Positions 51,976 through 60,713 of a stretch of 64,000 nt of DNA are shown here, piece after piece (position 1 is the stretch's first letter; each line of letters begins with the position of its first letter). Origin of the DNA: Nostoc sp. UHCC 0870. Its GTDB lineage: Bacteria > Cyanobacteriota > Cyanobacteriia > Cyanobacteriales > Nostocaceae. Where the stretch lies: contig NZ_CP091913.1 in NCBI RefSeq assembly GCF_022063185.1, forward strand, positions 4,228,001-4,292,000, in the 5' to 3' direction. Position numbers and translations under genes: made by a program. Below the pieces are notes generated by a model. That model did not search any database. It saw nothing but the letters and a program-made list of their open reading frames with translations, and was not told the DNA's origin.

Positions 51976-54300
51976 ACAATATTCGGCGAATTTTAACATA
52001 TCTTCAAATAGCTGTTCGGCTACTTGCTTTTTCACGCCGTTTTTAGTTGACCCATCAATAAATTTTTCTTGCTGCTTCTGCATCTCAGAAACTTTCTTTT
52101 TACCCATAGCACGGCGCAGCAAGTCGGCTTGTCCTAAAGAATAGCCAGCCATATCCTGAGCAATTTTCATGATTTGCTCTTGATAGACCATGATGCCATA
52201 GGTTTCATTTAATATGGGTTCTAAAATCTGGCTGTCATAATCAATATTTTCTCTACCATGTTTACGGTTAATAAATTTAGGAATTAATCCTGCATCTAAG
52301 GGGCCTGGTCGATATAGTGCCAAAATGGAAGAAATATCTTCAATATTGGAAGGTTTCAAATCTCGGACTATCTGCTTCATCCCCGAAGATTCTAACTGAA
52401 ATATCCCTTCTAATTCCCCAGATTCTAATAATTCATAGGTTTTTTGGACATCTTTAGGCAGAGTTTTATGCTCACCTTTAGCTAATATTTTTTGGGCTTT
52501 GCGTTCTTGATTGGTAATTTCATAGGGGTCAACTGTAAAACCATGATTTTCTTCAATTAAATCAATGGTTTTTTGAATCATGGTTAAGTTTCTTAGACCC
52601 AAAAAGTCCATTTTCAACAAACCCATTGATTCCAGGTCTTCCATGAAATATTGCGTAATTACAGACCCGTCATTATTTCTTTGCAATGGGACTATTTCAT
52701 CTAATGGGTCGGCAGAAATTACGACACCGGCGGCGTGAACTCCAAAGGTTTTGTTCGTCCCTTCAATTCGCATCGCCATATCCAGCCAACGGCGCACAGT
52801 GGGGTCATTATCATATTTTTCTTTAAACTCTGGTGCTGGGGTAGCATCAGAAATCATCACTTTGAGTTTAGTTGGTTTACCTCGCACCACAGGAATAAGT
52901 TTCGCCATTTTGTCGGATTCCCCATAGGGAATATTTAATACTCTGGCGACATCTTTTAATACTGCTTTAGAAGTTAGACGGTTAAAGGTGATAATTTGCG
53001 CGACTTTATCTTTACCGTATTTATCAGTTACATAATCAATCACTTTATCCCGTTGTTCAATACAGAAATCTGTATCAATATCAGGCATTGATTTACGTTC
53101 TGGATTCAAAAATCGCTCAAATAGTAAGCCGTGATGCACTGGGTCAATATTAGTGATTCCCATTGTATAGGCGACTAGTGAACCTGCGGCTGAACCCCGA
53201 CCTGGCCCCACGGGAATATTATTATCTTTAGCAAATTTGATGTAGTCCCACACAACTAAAAAGTATGTGGAGAAACCCATCTGTTGCAACATTTTTAGTT
53301 CATATTCCAGTCTTTCTTTGTAGACTTGATCAACTTCACTGCGGGATTTGCGATTTAATCTTTCTAATAATCCTTGCCAAGAAACTTCTTCAACATAAGT
53401 ATCAGCAGTGTGACCAGCCGGAATGGGATAATTAGGAATACGCGGCTCACCCATAATTTGGTAAGGCTCGACTTTATCAGCAACTTCTTCGGTTGTGGCG
53501 ATCGCTTCCGTAATGATATCATCGGGTAAATGGTCACGAAATAGGATCTGCATCTCTTCAGCAGATTTCAGATACTCTGTACCGCTATAACGCATCCGAT
53601 TTTCTTCACTAATCAGCTTGGCTGTTTGAATACACAGCAACGCATCGTGAGCTTCTACGTCAAAACAAGAAATAAAATGAGAGTCATTGGTAGCAATAAA
53701 TTTAATGTTTAATTCTCTAGCTATTTTGACAATTTCGACGTTAACAATGCGGTCTTCTTGCGAGCCGTGGTCTTGAATTTCTAAATAAAAATCATCCCCA
53801 AATACATCTTTATACCACTGGGCTACTTTCCTGGCTGCATCTGGTCTACCGCTCATAATCGCTTGGGGAATTTCACCCCCTAAACAGGCACTAGTAACTA
53901 TTAAACCTTCACGATATTGTTTTAATAAGTCTTTGTTAATACAAGGGCGAGAAAAAATACCTTTACCTTGTACACCGTTAAGGTGAGAAATTGTAGTTAA
54001 TTTGACTAAGTTTTTATAACCTTTATTATTTTTGGCTAACACAACTTGATGATATTTAGGACGGCGTTCCTGCTTTTCGATATCGCCGTTAATGATATAC
54101 ATCTCGTTGCCAATAATTGGCTTAATATTCTTACTACGGCAGATTTTCAGTAGTTCGACAGCACCATACATTACACCATGATCAGTGATGGCGATCGCTT
54201 TCATCCCCAGTGCGATCGCGCGATCAATCAAATATGGTAGCTGACTTGCACCATCAAGCAGACTGTAATCACTGTGAATATGTAAAGGTACAAAGGACAT
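51658..54300 (-). CDS. dnaE-N: DNA polymerase III alpha subunit, N-terminal half fused to split-intein N part
   Basis: 880 residues. The PHP domain (FVPLHIHSDYSLLDGASQLP, AITDHGVMYGAVEL), the palm (GPGRGSAAGSLVAY, MPDIDTDFCIEQRDKVI) and the fingers region are present up to residue 774. The protein then ends in a 106-residue intein half that begins with Cys directly after KFAEY. The C half of DnaE and the second intein part must come from another locus; the two precursors join by trans-splicing, as in other cyanobacteria. Nothing is disrupted in the polymerase active-site segments seen. Confidence 0.96.
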   Translation of the reverse strand: MSFVPLHIHSDYSLLDGASQLPYLIDRAIALGMKAIAITDHGVMYGAVELLKICRSKNIKPIIGNEMYIINGDIEKQERRPKYHQVVLAKNNKGYKNLVKLTTISHLNGVQGKGIFSRPCINKDLLKQYREGLIVTSACLGGEIPQAIMSGRPDAARKVAQWYKDVFGDDFYLEIQDHGSQEDRIVNVEIVKIARELNIKFIATNDSHFISCFDVEAHDALLCIQTAKLISEENRMRYSGTEYLKSAEEMQILFRDHLPDDIITEAIATTEEVADKVEPYQIMGEPRIPNYPIPAGHTADTYVEEVSWQGLLERLNRKSRSEVDQVYKERLEYELKMLQQMGFSTYFLVVWDYIKFAKDNNIPVGPGRGSAAGSLVAYTMGITNIDPVHHGLLFERFLNPERKSMPDIDTDFCIEQRDKVIDYVTDKYGKDKVAQIITFNRLTSKAVLKDVARVLNIPYGESDKMAKLIPVVRGKPTKLKVMISDATPAPEFKEKYDNDPTVRRWLDMAMRIEGTNKTFGVHAAGVVISADPLDEIVPLQRNNDGSVITQYFMEDLESMGLLKMDFLGLRNLTMIQKTIDLIEENHGFTVDPYEITNQERKAQKILAKGEHKTLPKDVQKTYELLESGELEGIFQLESSGMKQIVRDLKPSNIEDISSILALYRPGPLDAGLIPKFINRKHGRENIDYDSQILEPILNETYGIMVYQEQIMKIAQDMAGYSLGQADLLRRAMGKKKVSEMQKQQEKFIDGSTKNGVKKQVAEQLFEDMLKFAEYCLSYETEILTVEYGFLPIGKIVEKQIECTVYTVDSNGTVYTQTIAQWHNRGQQEVFEYCLEDGSIIRATKDHKFMTTDGQMLPIDEIFARELDLLQVKQANVFAQS

Positions 54301-54309
54301 ACGAAGTAA

Positions 54310-54338
54310 TTAAAAATTAAAAATTAAAAATTAAAAAT
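54310..54338. repeat. TTAAAAA heptanucleotide repeat upstream of dnaE-N
   Basis: Four to five TTAAAAA units starting 10 bp ahead of the dnaE start codon, on its 5' side. Confidence 0.85.
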
Positions 54339-54561
54339 GAAAGAAATTACTGATGCCAAGCATCCTAGCCCTTAGTACTATGCAATTTTAAAGCACTAAT
54401 ATATGGGGAGGATAGTTTTGTCAGCAACAGCATCCTAGATTAACGCGTTTACGAAAATTTCACTTCCGCATTTAATGTGTTATAAGTTACATTATTCATT
54501 AGTCATTAGTTCTTTTAACAAAGTGTAGGGGATTAAGTCCCCGGCTTCTATCAAACTGCAA

Positions 54562-54596
54562 GTGTTGTGGCGGGGTTTAAATCCCCGTTACAACAC
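54562..54596. repeat. Palindrome with GGGGTTTAAATCCCC core
   Basis: GTGTTGT...CGGGG TTTAA ATCCCCG...ACAACAC forms a near-perfect hairpin. Related to 46965-47001. It is followed by AAAAAGCCCC...GAGGCTT (54600-54632), a possible terminator for the small gene on the minus strand. Confidence 0.7.
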
Positions 54597-54665
54597 GGAA
54601 AAAGCCCCGTTTTGTGGACGAGGCTTAATTTCCAGATATGTAGTTATTGAGCCAATGTTGAAAAT

Positions 54666-54845
54666 CTAATGCTGTTGTGGCCCTTTAGCATCACATTCTC
54701 TATACCAGCACCGTTCTAAAAGTCCAATGCGCCAGCTATAGGCAAAACGACGGGGATTGAGTTCTAATCTAGAATCACGGCTAAATAACGGTTGGTTAAG
54801 GTACTGCCAAAGAGGAAATTTAATTTTGTCGTGTTTATCAGCCAT
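54666..54845 (-). CDS. Small conserved basic protein
   Basis: 59 residues from ATG 54845 (MADKHDKIKFPLWQYLNQPL), rich in Arg, Tyr and Trp (RFAYSWRIGLLERCWYRECD). No known domain. A longer frame to 54998 is open, but the part before Met 54845 looks unlike protein of this kind. The 5' side has no strong ribosome binding site (GTTCCTCACT). Function unknown. Confidence 0.55.
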   Translation of the reverse strand: MADKHDKIKFPLWQYLNQPLFSRDSRLELNPRRFAYSWRIGLLERCWYRECDAKGPQQH

Positions 54846-54998
54846 AGTGAGGAACAAAGTAGTATAAAAACTGTTGGCAATACTTATCGCTGGGGAAAAA
54901 CACTGCCAGATACTGAATTTCTTGTTAAAGATGCCATGATATACATTCAATTGTCCTGGTGACAATTGCGGAATTTTACTTAAACATTTCTGCCACAT

Positions 54999-55461
54999 TT
55001 AGAAGACTGACAGTTAAACGAAAAGTTCCTAATAAGAGTATTTATACTTATAGCAACCATAGGTTAGTTAAGTGCTACCAGTAAAGCTTTGATGGTGCAT
55101 GAGGGTAGTTGGATTTAATTTGCCCTAATTCTTTTTTGCCCAGATAATACTGAAGAATAGTTGTATAAACGCTATAAAAAGTTTACAAAACTATATTTTA
55201 TCAACAGTATTATAGCGATCGCCATCAATAATTAATGATGCACGCAAGATATTTAATTTTTCTAACTCAAGTATAAAAATGTTACTTGATTTTCAGAATT
55301 CATATAGTCATCATTACAGTCTAAATTGAGGAAAGCAAGAGGTTCAACATTAAACTTTGTGATGTAGATAAATGTATTTTTTGATGTATTTATATTTAAT
55401 TTCGTAGGGGAGCAAATTCTTGCGCCCCCACAATCATAGATTCCATGCAGCTAAATTACGA
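54999..55461. other. Intergenic region, AT-rich
   Basis: About 460 bp without a supported gene. It contains one HIP1-like site near 55215. Nothing further recognised. Confidence 0.5.
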
Positions 55462-56865
55462 TTACAGCAGTTCAAAGCGGGCTTGAAAGAAGCGGAGATA
55501 TTTAGGTTCGTAAATCATCTGCATTCCACCCAGGCGATCGCGATTGTAATATACTTCATCAACTGCTTCAGCTGTTAAATCCATGTGGGCTTGAGTATAA
55601 ACACGGCGCGGAATCGTCAGACGCAGTAGTTCTAAGTCTGGATAATAGTGGTCGCCTGTATCTTTGTTGCGTCCGGCGGAAACAATACCCCTTTCCATAG
55701 ACCGAATTCCTGCTTCTACATATAATTCTGCGGCTAGGCGTTGCGCGGGAAATTGGTCTTGGGGGATGTGGGGTAAAAAGCGTTTGGCATCTAAATAAAT
55801 CGCGTGACCACCAATTGGCATCACAATGGGAATATTCCAATCTATGAGCTTCTGACCGAGATATTCAACTTGTCCCACACGGGCGCGAATATGGTCATCT
55901 TGGACGGATTCTTCAATCCCCCGCGCCATCGCTTCCATATCACGTCCAGCCATACCGCCATAGGTATGTAAGCCTTCGTAGATGACTACGCGATTACGGG
56001 CTTCTTCGTAAGTATCAGGATCGTTAAGTGCTAGCCAACCGCCGATATTGACTAGGGAATCTTTTTTCCCGCTCATCGTACAACCATCGGTGTAAGAGCA
56101 AAATTCCCGTAAGATAGTAGCGATCGCTTGATCACGATAATCTGGTTCTCGCTGTTGGATAAAGTAAGCATTTTCCACAGCGCGGGTAGCATCTAAAATT
56201 ACCCGAATGCCATGGTTTTGAGCTATTTGGAAAACTTCCCGCATATTAGCCATAGAAATCGGCTGTCCGCCAGCCATGTTCACAGTACCCGCCACACTAA
56301 TATAAGGAATGCGTCCTGCACCAACTTGGCGAATTAAATCTGTGAGTTTTTCTAGGTCAATATTGCCCTTGAAAGGATGTAAAGATTTAGAATCATGAGC
56401 TTCATCAATAATCACATCAATAAATGTACCGCCTGCTAACTCTTGATGTAGCTTGGTTGTGGTGAAATACATATTGCCGGGGATGTAGTCACCTGGTTTA
56501 ATCAGAATCTGCGACAGAATATTTTCTGCACCCCTTCCTTGGTGGGTGGGGACAATATAGCGATAACCGTAATATTTCTGGATATTTGCTTCTAAGTGAT
56601 AAAAGTTTTTACTACCGGCGTAGGCTTCATCCCCCATCATCATCCCCGCCCACTGGGAGTCACTCATAGCAGATGTTCCACTATCTGTAAGTAAGTCTAT
56701 GTAGACATCTTCGGAACGTAATAAAAAAGTATTGTACCCAGCTTCGGCGATCGCCTGCTCACGTTCAGCACGAGAGGTCATTTTCAACGGCTCAACCACC
56801 TTGATTTTATATGGTTCTGCCCAGGAACGGCGACGGCGTGGCGAATTGTGCTTAGTATCAGTCAT
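55462..56865 (-). CDS. PLP-dependent beta-eliminating lyase, tyrosine phenol-lyase type
   Basis: 467 residues of the tryptophanase/tyrosine phenol-lyase family. NTFLLRSEDVYIDLLTDSGT, PTHQGRGAEN, NMYFTTTKLHQELAG, the PLP lysine in TMSGKKDSLVNIGG and the C-terminal LTIPRRVYTQAHMD are seen. GIRSMERGIVSAGRN has the Arg that corresponds to Arg381 of Citrobacter tyrosine phenol-lyase, and the end LRFFQARF has Phe where tryptophanases have His. This favours cleavage of tyrosine to phenol, pyruvate and ammonia over tryptophan cleavage. Related proteins are often labelled tryptophanase. A 19-residue basic N-terminal extension is extra. Confidence 0.82.
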   Translation of the reverse strand: MTDTKHNSPRRRRSWAEPYKIKVVEPLKMTSRAEREQAIAEAGYNTFLLRSEDVYIDLLTDSGTSAMSDSQWAGMMMGDEAYAGSKNFYHLEANIQKYYGYRYIVPTHQGRGAENILSQILIKPGDYIPGNMYFTTTKLHQELAGGTFIDVIIDEAHDSKSLHPFKGNIDLEKLTDLIRQVGAGRIPYISVAGTVNMAGGQPISMANMREVFQIAQNHGIRVILDATRAVENAYFIQQREPDYRDQAIATILREFCSYTDGCTMSGKKDSLVNIGGWLALNDPDTYEEARNRVVIYEGLHTYGGMAGRDMEAMARGIEESVQDDHIRARVGQVEYLGQKLIDWNIPIVMPIGGHAIYLDAKRFLPHIPQDQFPAQRLAAELYVEAGIRSMERGIVSAGRNKDTGDHYYPDLELLRLTIPRRVYTQAHMDLTAEAVDEVYYNRDRLGGMQMIYEPKYLRFFQARFELL

Positions 56866-57297
56866 CGATTAATTACTCCCGTATCAGATGCACTGGTTTG
56901 TGCATACTATTTTGGTAGGTATAATCTCAAGTGGCAAATACTGTTACAAATATTGCGATTTTGATTGGTGATCATGAACCCCATGTTTTCCCAGCAACTA
57001 GGGTTCTGGAGTCTCAGCAATAATTTAGGATTTTTATCTGAGTTACTACTTTTTATACAAAGTTAAGCCAGCGTTAAGATTTTTTTCAAGATTACCCATC
57101 TGAGAATATTTAATATTTTGATATAGGAAAATAAATATAAGCATCAACAAATATCTTTTTGTAAATTTTTGTTTTAATCTTAGCTAGAAAATATCTTTAT
57201 CTCCGGTATTTTCTAGCTGGATTAATTTATTAGCAATTGCATTTGTCTAATTGCGGGACATTAACAATTGAATTTAATAAAAATCGGAGGTTTTCAT
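56866..57297. other. Intergenic region between divergent genes
   Basis: About 430 bp, AT-rich, between the lyase and the 47-residue membrane protein. It should carry both promoters. Nothing else recognised. Confidence 0.5.
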
Positions 57298-57441
57298 ATG
57301 GCTATTCGGAATAACCTCATTACTAATTTCCGGCAAAAATTCAGCCAAGATTCTGTTAGTTGGGGTTCTTTAGCTCTTTGGATTAGTAGTTTAGTTGTAC
57401 TTTTCCTAATTTTGACAAGATTTTTTCTGCCTGCATCATGA
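57298..57441 (+). CDS. 47-residue single-span membrane protein
   Basis: ATG 57298 is preceded by CGGAGG at ideal spacing, a strong ribosome binding site. The product has a short basic N-terminus (MAIRNNLITNFRQKFSQDSV) and one hydrophobic helix (LALWISSLVVLFLILTRFFL), with positive charges on the N side. The size resembles small photosynthetic or respiratory subunits, but I do not recognise it as a known Psb, Psa or Pet protein. It is too short for ordinary gene callers. Confidence 0.65.
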   Translation: MAIRNNLITNFRQKFSQDSVSWGSLALWISSLVVLFLILTRFFLPAS

Positions 57442-57663
57442 ATCAATTCAAAATTCAAAATTCAAAATTAAATACAGCCACCTACATTCGCGCAGCGTCC
57501 CGCAGGGAGGGGTGGGGTTTCTACCGTTCGGCTGACGCTCACGGCGGAAGCCTACCTTGAGAAATAAGGATTTTTTCTCTGACGTTCTCTTCTCTTCTCT
57601 TCTCTTCGAGAGGCTACGCCAACGAGAGGCTACGCCAACGAGAGGCTGCGCCAAGGACTTCTT
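57442..57663. repeat. Repeat cluster between the small membrane protein and hemF
   Basis: 57445-57470 has TTCAAAA heptamers, 57490-57510 a GC-rich palindrome, 57583-57610 TCTCT-type tandem units and 57606-57655 three copies of the 17-bp unit GAGAGGCTACGCCAACG. Confidence 0.8.
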
Positions 57664-58707
57664 CTACGCCCAATCTCTAGGCTGGAGAAAAACTTCCGTC
57701 AGTTCTGCTTCCGGGCTTCCTGCTTCCGGTTCATAGCAATATTCCCAACGTGCTAAGGGTGGTAAAGACATGAGAATCGATTCTGTCCGTCCCTTAGTTT
57801 GCAAACCAAATACTGTTCCTCGGTCGTAAACCAAATTAAACTCAACGTAACGACCCCGACGGTAAAGTTGAAAATTACGCTGGCGATCGCCATACTCAAT
57901 TCCTTGCCTGCGTTCTACAATAGGCAAGTAAGCAGGTAAAAAAGCCTGACCGCAAGACTGCACAAACGCAAAGATATCTTCCCAATTCCGCGCTACATTT
58001 CCCACTTTTTGGCTGTAAATTGCGGCTGGACTATCTGTTTGACTTTCAACGTACAGCTTACCGCTAGCATCTTGATAGTCGAAGAAAATACCGCCAATAC
58101 CTCGCTGTTCTTCCCGATGTCGTAAATAGAAGTATTCATCACACCAGCGTTTAAATGCTGGATAATACTCTGGATTATGGACATCACAGGCATTTTTTAG
58201 CGTCTGATGAAAGTGAACCGCATCCTCTTGAAAGGCATAGTATGGCGTTAAATCAGCCCCACCACCAAACCACCAAATAGGGCCAGCTTCAAAGTAGCGA
58301 TAGTTGAGATGTACTGTTGGTACGTAGGGATTGCGGGGATGCAACACCATTGAAGTTCCTGTGGCAAAAAACTCATGTCCGGCTGCTTCTGGACGTTGCG
58401 CCAAAATTGAAGCAGGTAGGCTATTTCCCCACACTGCGGAAAAGTTCACGCCACCCTGTTCAAACACCCGCCCTTCTCGAATCACGCGGGTACGTCCTTC
58501 TCCCCCTTCTGCTCGCTCCCAGTGGTCTTGGTGAAAGCTTGCTTCCCCGTCAAGTTGCTCTAACGCTGTGCAAATCTCATCCTGTAAGGTCTGCATGAAT
58601 TGCTGCACACGCTGCTGTGAATCCTTGGGTATGGTATTGGTAGGTGAGGTCAGCAATACTGTGTGATTTGGAGATTCTTGCAGAGAATTATCGGAATGAC
58701 GACCCAT
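57664..58707 (-). CDS. hemF: Oxygen-dependent coproporphyrinogen III oxidase
   Basis: About 347 residues. Family motifs are FSAVWGNSLPASILAQRPEA, HPRNPYVPTVHLNYRYFEA, WWFGGGADLTPYYAF, YFYLRHREEQRGIGGIFFDY and YVEFNLVYDRGTVFGLQT. It oxidatively decarboxylates coproporphyrinogen III to protoporphyrinogen IX with O2. The start at ATG 58707 has GAGG seven bases upstream; an in-frame GTG at 58746 is also possible. It is divergent from acsF, with 254 bp between the starts. Confidence 0.95.
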   Translation of the reverse strand: MGRHSDNSLQESPNHTVLLTSPTNTIPKDSQQRVQQFMQTLQDEICTALEQLDGEASFHQDHWERAEGGEGRTRVIREGRVFEQGGVNFSAVWGNSLPASILAQRPEAAGHEFFATGTSMVLHPRNPYVPTVHLNYRYFEAGPIWWFGGGADLTPYYAFQEDAVHFHQTLKNACDVHNPEYYPAFKRWCDEYFYLRHREEQRGIGGIFFDYQDASGKLYVESQTDSPAAIYSQKVGNVARNWEDIFAFVQSCGQAFLPAYLPIVERRQGIEYGDRQRNFQLYRRGRYVEFNLVYDRGTVFGLQTKGRTESILMSLPPLARWEYCYEPEAGSPEAELTEVFLQPRDWA

Positions 58708-58961
58708 GTTAAAACCTCTGAAACTTTGAGTAAGGGTATTTATCACTAGTTAATAACTTTATAGTTATTAAGTAAAATTAAAGCAGAGAATTTTCAAAAC
58801 TTAATAAATTCATTAACCCCTACTCCTCAAAGCTTTTCCAATTTTACTTTATATGTAGTATTTCCAACTTTGCTGAAGGAATGTAAAGAGTGCTAGTCAA
58901 AGAATCCCACCTATTATAACTTGATAGCTATGAAATCATTTACTTGATTACCGCATTACTT

Positions 58962-60017
58962 ATGGTTAATACCCTACCCAAACCAGGAATCAAAACCCCC
59001 AGCAAAGAAACTGTACTCACCCCCCGGTTTTATACTACAGATTTTGAAACCGCCGCCAACCTGGATTTGTCTGCCCAGGAAAACGAGTTACAGGCAATGT
59101 TGGCAGAAATGCGGGCAGACTACAACCGCCACCATTTCGTTCGAGATGAAGCCTTTGAACAGTCGTGGGAACACATTGACGGTGAAGCCAGACAGGCGTT
59201 TATTGAGTATTTGGAACGTTCTTGCATTTCTGAGTTTTCCGGCTTCTTACTCTTCAAAGAATTATCCCGCAAGCTGAAAAATCGCAGTCCAGTTTTAGCA
59301 GAAATGTTTCAACTGATGGCGCGTGATGAAGCCCGCCACGCCGGGTTTCTCAACAAAGCAATGGGCGATTTTAAACTCTCCCTAGATTTAGCCACGGTGA
59401 CTAAAACCCGCACCTATACCTTCTTCCCGATTGAGTGGGTACTTTACACCGTTTATCTATCAGAAAAAATTGGCTACTGGCGTTACATTATTATTTTCAG
59501 ACATTTAGAAAAGCACCCGGAAAACCAGTTTTACCCCATCTTCCGCTACTTTGAGAGTTGGTGTCAGGACGAAAACCGCCACGGGGACATATTCAAAGCA
59601 CTTTTACGTTCTCAACCGCAACTATGGAACAACTGGAAAGCTAGGTTGTGGAGTCGCTTTTTCTTGCTATCAGTATTTGCTACCCACACCCTGACAGTTC
59701 ATGAACGTTCCGGTTTCTACAAATCCCTGGGACTTGATGCGACAGATTTTGATCTTCAAGTTGTCCGCAACACCAACGAAACGGCGGGACGGGCTTTTCC
59801 TGTAATGTTGAATACCGAACATCCCAAGTTTTTCCCCCTACTGCAACGCTGTGCAGGTTACAACTTGAAAATTTCCGAAATTGAGCGCAGTTCTCAGCCG
59901 AAATTTGTGAAACTGATTCGTAAACTACCTTTAATTGCAGCCATTGTTTGGAATCTCTTGATGGTTTACCTCATCAAACCCATTGATACTGAAGCTGTGC
60001 GGGAAACCGTGCGTTAG
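58962..60017 (+). CDS. acsF: Mg-protoporphyrin IX monomethyl ester oxidative cyclase
   Basis: About 351 residues of the aerobic cyclase (AcsF/ChlA/CRD1) family. The diiron ligands are in MLAEMRADYN, ARDEARHAGFLNKAMGDFK and WCQDENRHGDIFKALLRSQP. It forms the isocyclic ring of chlorophyll with O2. The start at ATG 58962 (MVNTLPKPG) is preferred over TTG 58944. Divergence from hemF places two O2-dependent tetrapyrrole steps under one intergenic region, which suggests joint control by oxygen or light. Cyanobacteria often have two copies, one for low oxygen; which one this is cannot be told. Confidence 0.93.
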   Translation: MVNTLPKPGIKTPSKETVLTPRFYTTDFETAANLDLSAQENELQAMLAEMRADYNRHHFVRDEAFEQSWEHIDGEARQAFIEYLERSCISEFSGFLLFKELSRKLKNRSPVLAEMFQLMARDEARHAGFLNKAMGDFKLSLDLATVTKTRTYTFFPIEWVLYTVYLSEKIGYWRYIIIFRHLEKHPENQFYPIFRYFESWCQDENRHGDIFKALLRSQPQLWNNWKARLWSRFFLLSVFATHTLTVHERSGFYKSLGLDATDFDLQVVRNTNETAGRAFPVMLNTEHPKFFPLLQRCAGYNLKISEIERSSQPKFVKLIRKLPLIAAIVWNLLMVYLIKPIDTEAVRETVR

Positions 60018-60063
60018 ATTTTTGAGGCGATGTCTAAGGTGGTAAAATACTAGGTTATCAAGT

Positions 60064-60118
60064 TTGTAGTAAGGACTTTAGTCCTTAGAAAAATCAGGAC
60101 TAAAGTCCTTACTACGAA
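60064..60118. repeat. Dispersed palindromic repeat, two copies facing each other
   Basis: GTAGTAAGGACTTTAGTCCTTA and its inverted copy CAGGACTAAAGTCCTTACTA flank a short spacer (GAAAAAT). The same unit is at 43921-43948. Confidence 0.8.
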
Positions 60119-60189
60119 CCTTGATTCTTGACTGTTGACTGTCAACAGTCAACGACTGCAAAAAGTGGTGATGCAATTTAGCTGGGCAT

Positions 60190-60665
60190 TAGCTTAGACT
60201 GTCAGTAACCCAGCCCTAAAGGGACTGGGCTTGTAAGAGAAATCAAGCAAGCCGTACTGACCAGATCACCTAGTAATAGGTAAACGTTATTTGAGTCATG
60301 ACACCCTGTGGATGCGTAGCTAGTCCCCTGCTCTGTCGCTTGTGATTAAACAGTTCTAAGGTCACTGGAACAGTGTTGCAAGCCTAACAAGCTCTTATAA
60401 CGGATCGAAGCTAACATTACTCCCGCAAGGGAAGGCTCTATTGAGCAAAACATTATGCGTACAGGGTGAAAAGTTTGAAACGGTAATTGTCCCGTCTAAA
60501 GTGCATTACAAAAGCACACCAAACAGATTAACCCCAAGGCGGTAATGATTCTAATATTCAATGCCGTTAAAACGGTTTCTCCTTCGGAGACGCTGCGCGA
60601 ACGTGTCGCGGCTGGTGAGCCACGTCGAACCATCCCTCTCAGCCCTAAAGGGACTGAGTTTCTTG
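60190..60665. mobile_element. ORF-less, hairpin-bounded structured element (candidate orphan omega-RNA/HEARO-like or miniature element)
   Basis: A left hairpin CCCAG-CCCTAAAGGG-A-CTGGG at 60209-60229 and a right hairpin CTCAG-CCCTAAAGGG-A-CTGAG at about 60638-60658 share a 15-base core in the same orientation. Between them lie further hairpins (ACCTAGTAATAGGT, CACTGGAACAGTG, TCCCGCAAGGGA) and a GC-rich repeat (TCTCCTTCGGAGA). No protein frame with family signs is present on either strand. The layout recalls the structured RNA that accompanies IscB/TnpB-type genes, but the partner ORF is missing. Identity is a hypothesis. Confidence 0.4.
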
Positions 60666-60713
60666 CATACCGTGAAGTCTTATGATTAGTAGTTATAAAC
60701 GCCAATAGTTTAT

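Noticed and set aside
55462..56865. Plain tryptophanase call
   Set aside because: The residues that distinguish tyrosine phenol-lyase (Arg in SMERG, Phe in RFFQARF) are present.
57448..57654. Small minus-strand gene before hemF
   Set aside because: It consists of GC-rich and TCTCT repeats (REEKRTSEKKS-like text) with no conserved features.
60496..60705. Remnant of a TnpB transposase C-terminus on the minus strand
   Set aside because: A phrase (TALNIRIITALG) faintly recalls TnpB ends, but the CxxC zinc finger and catalytic motifs are missing and the frame is short.
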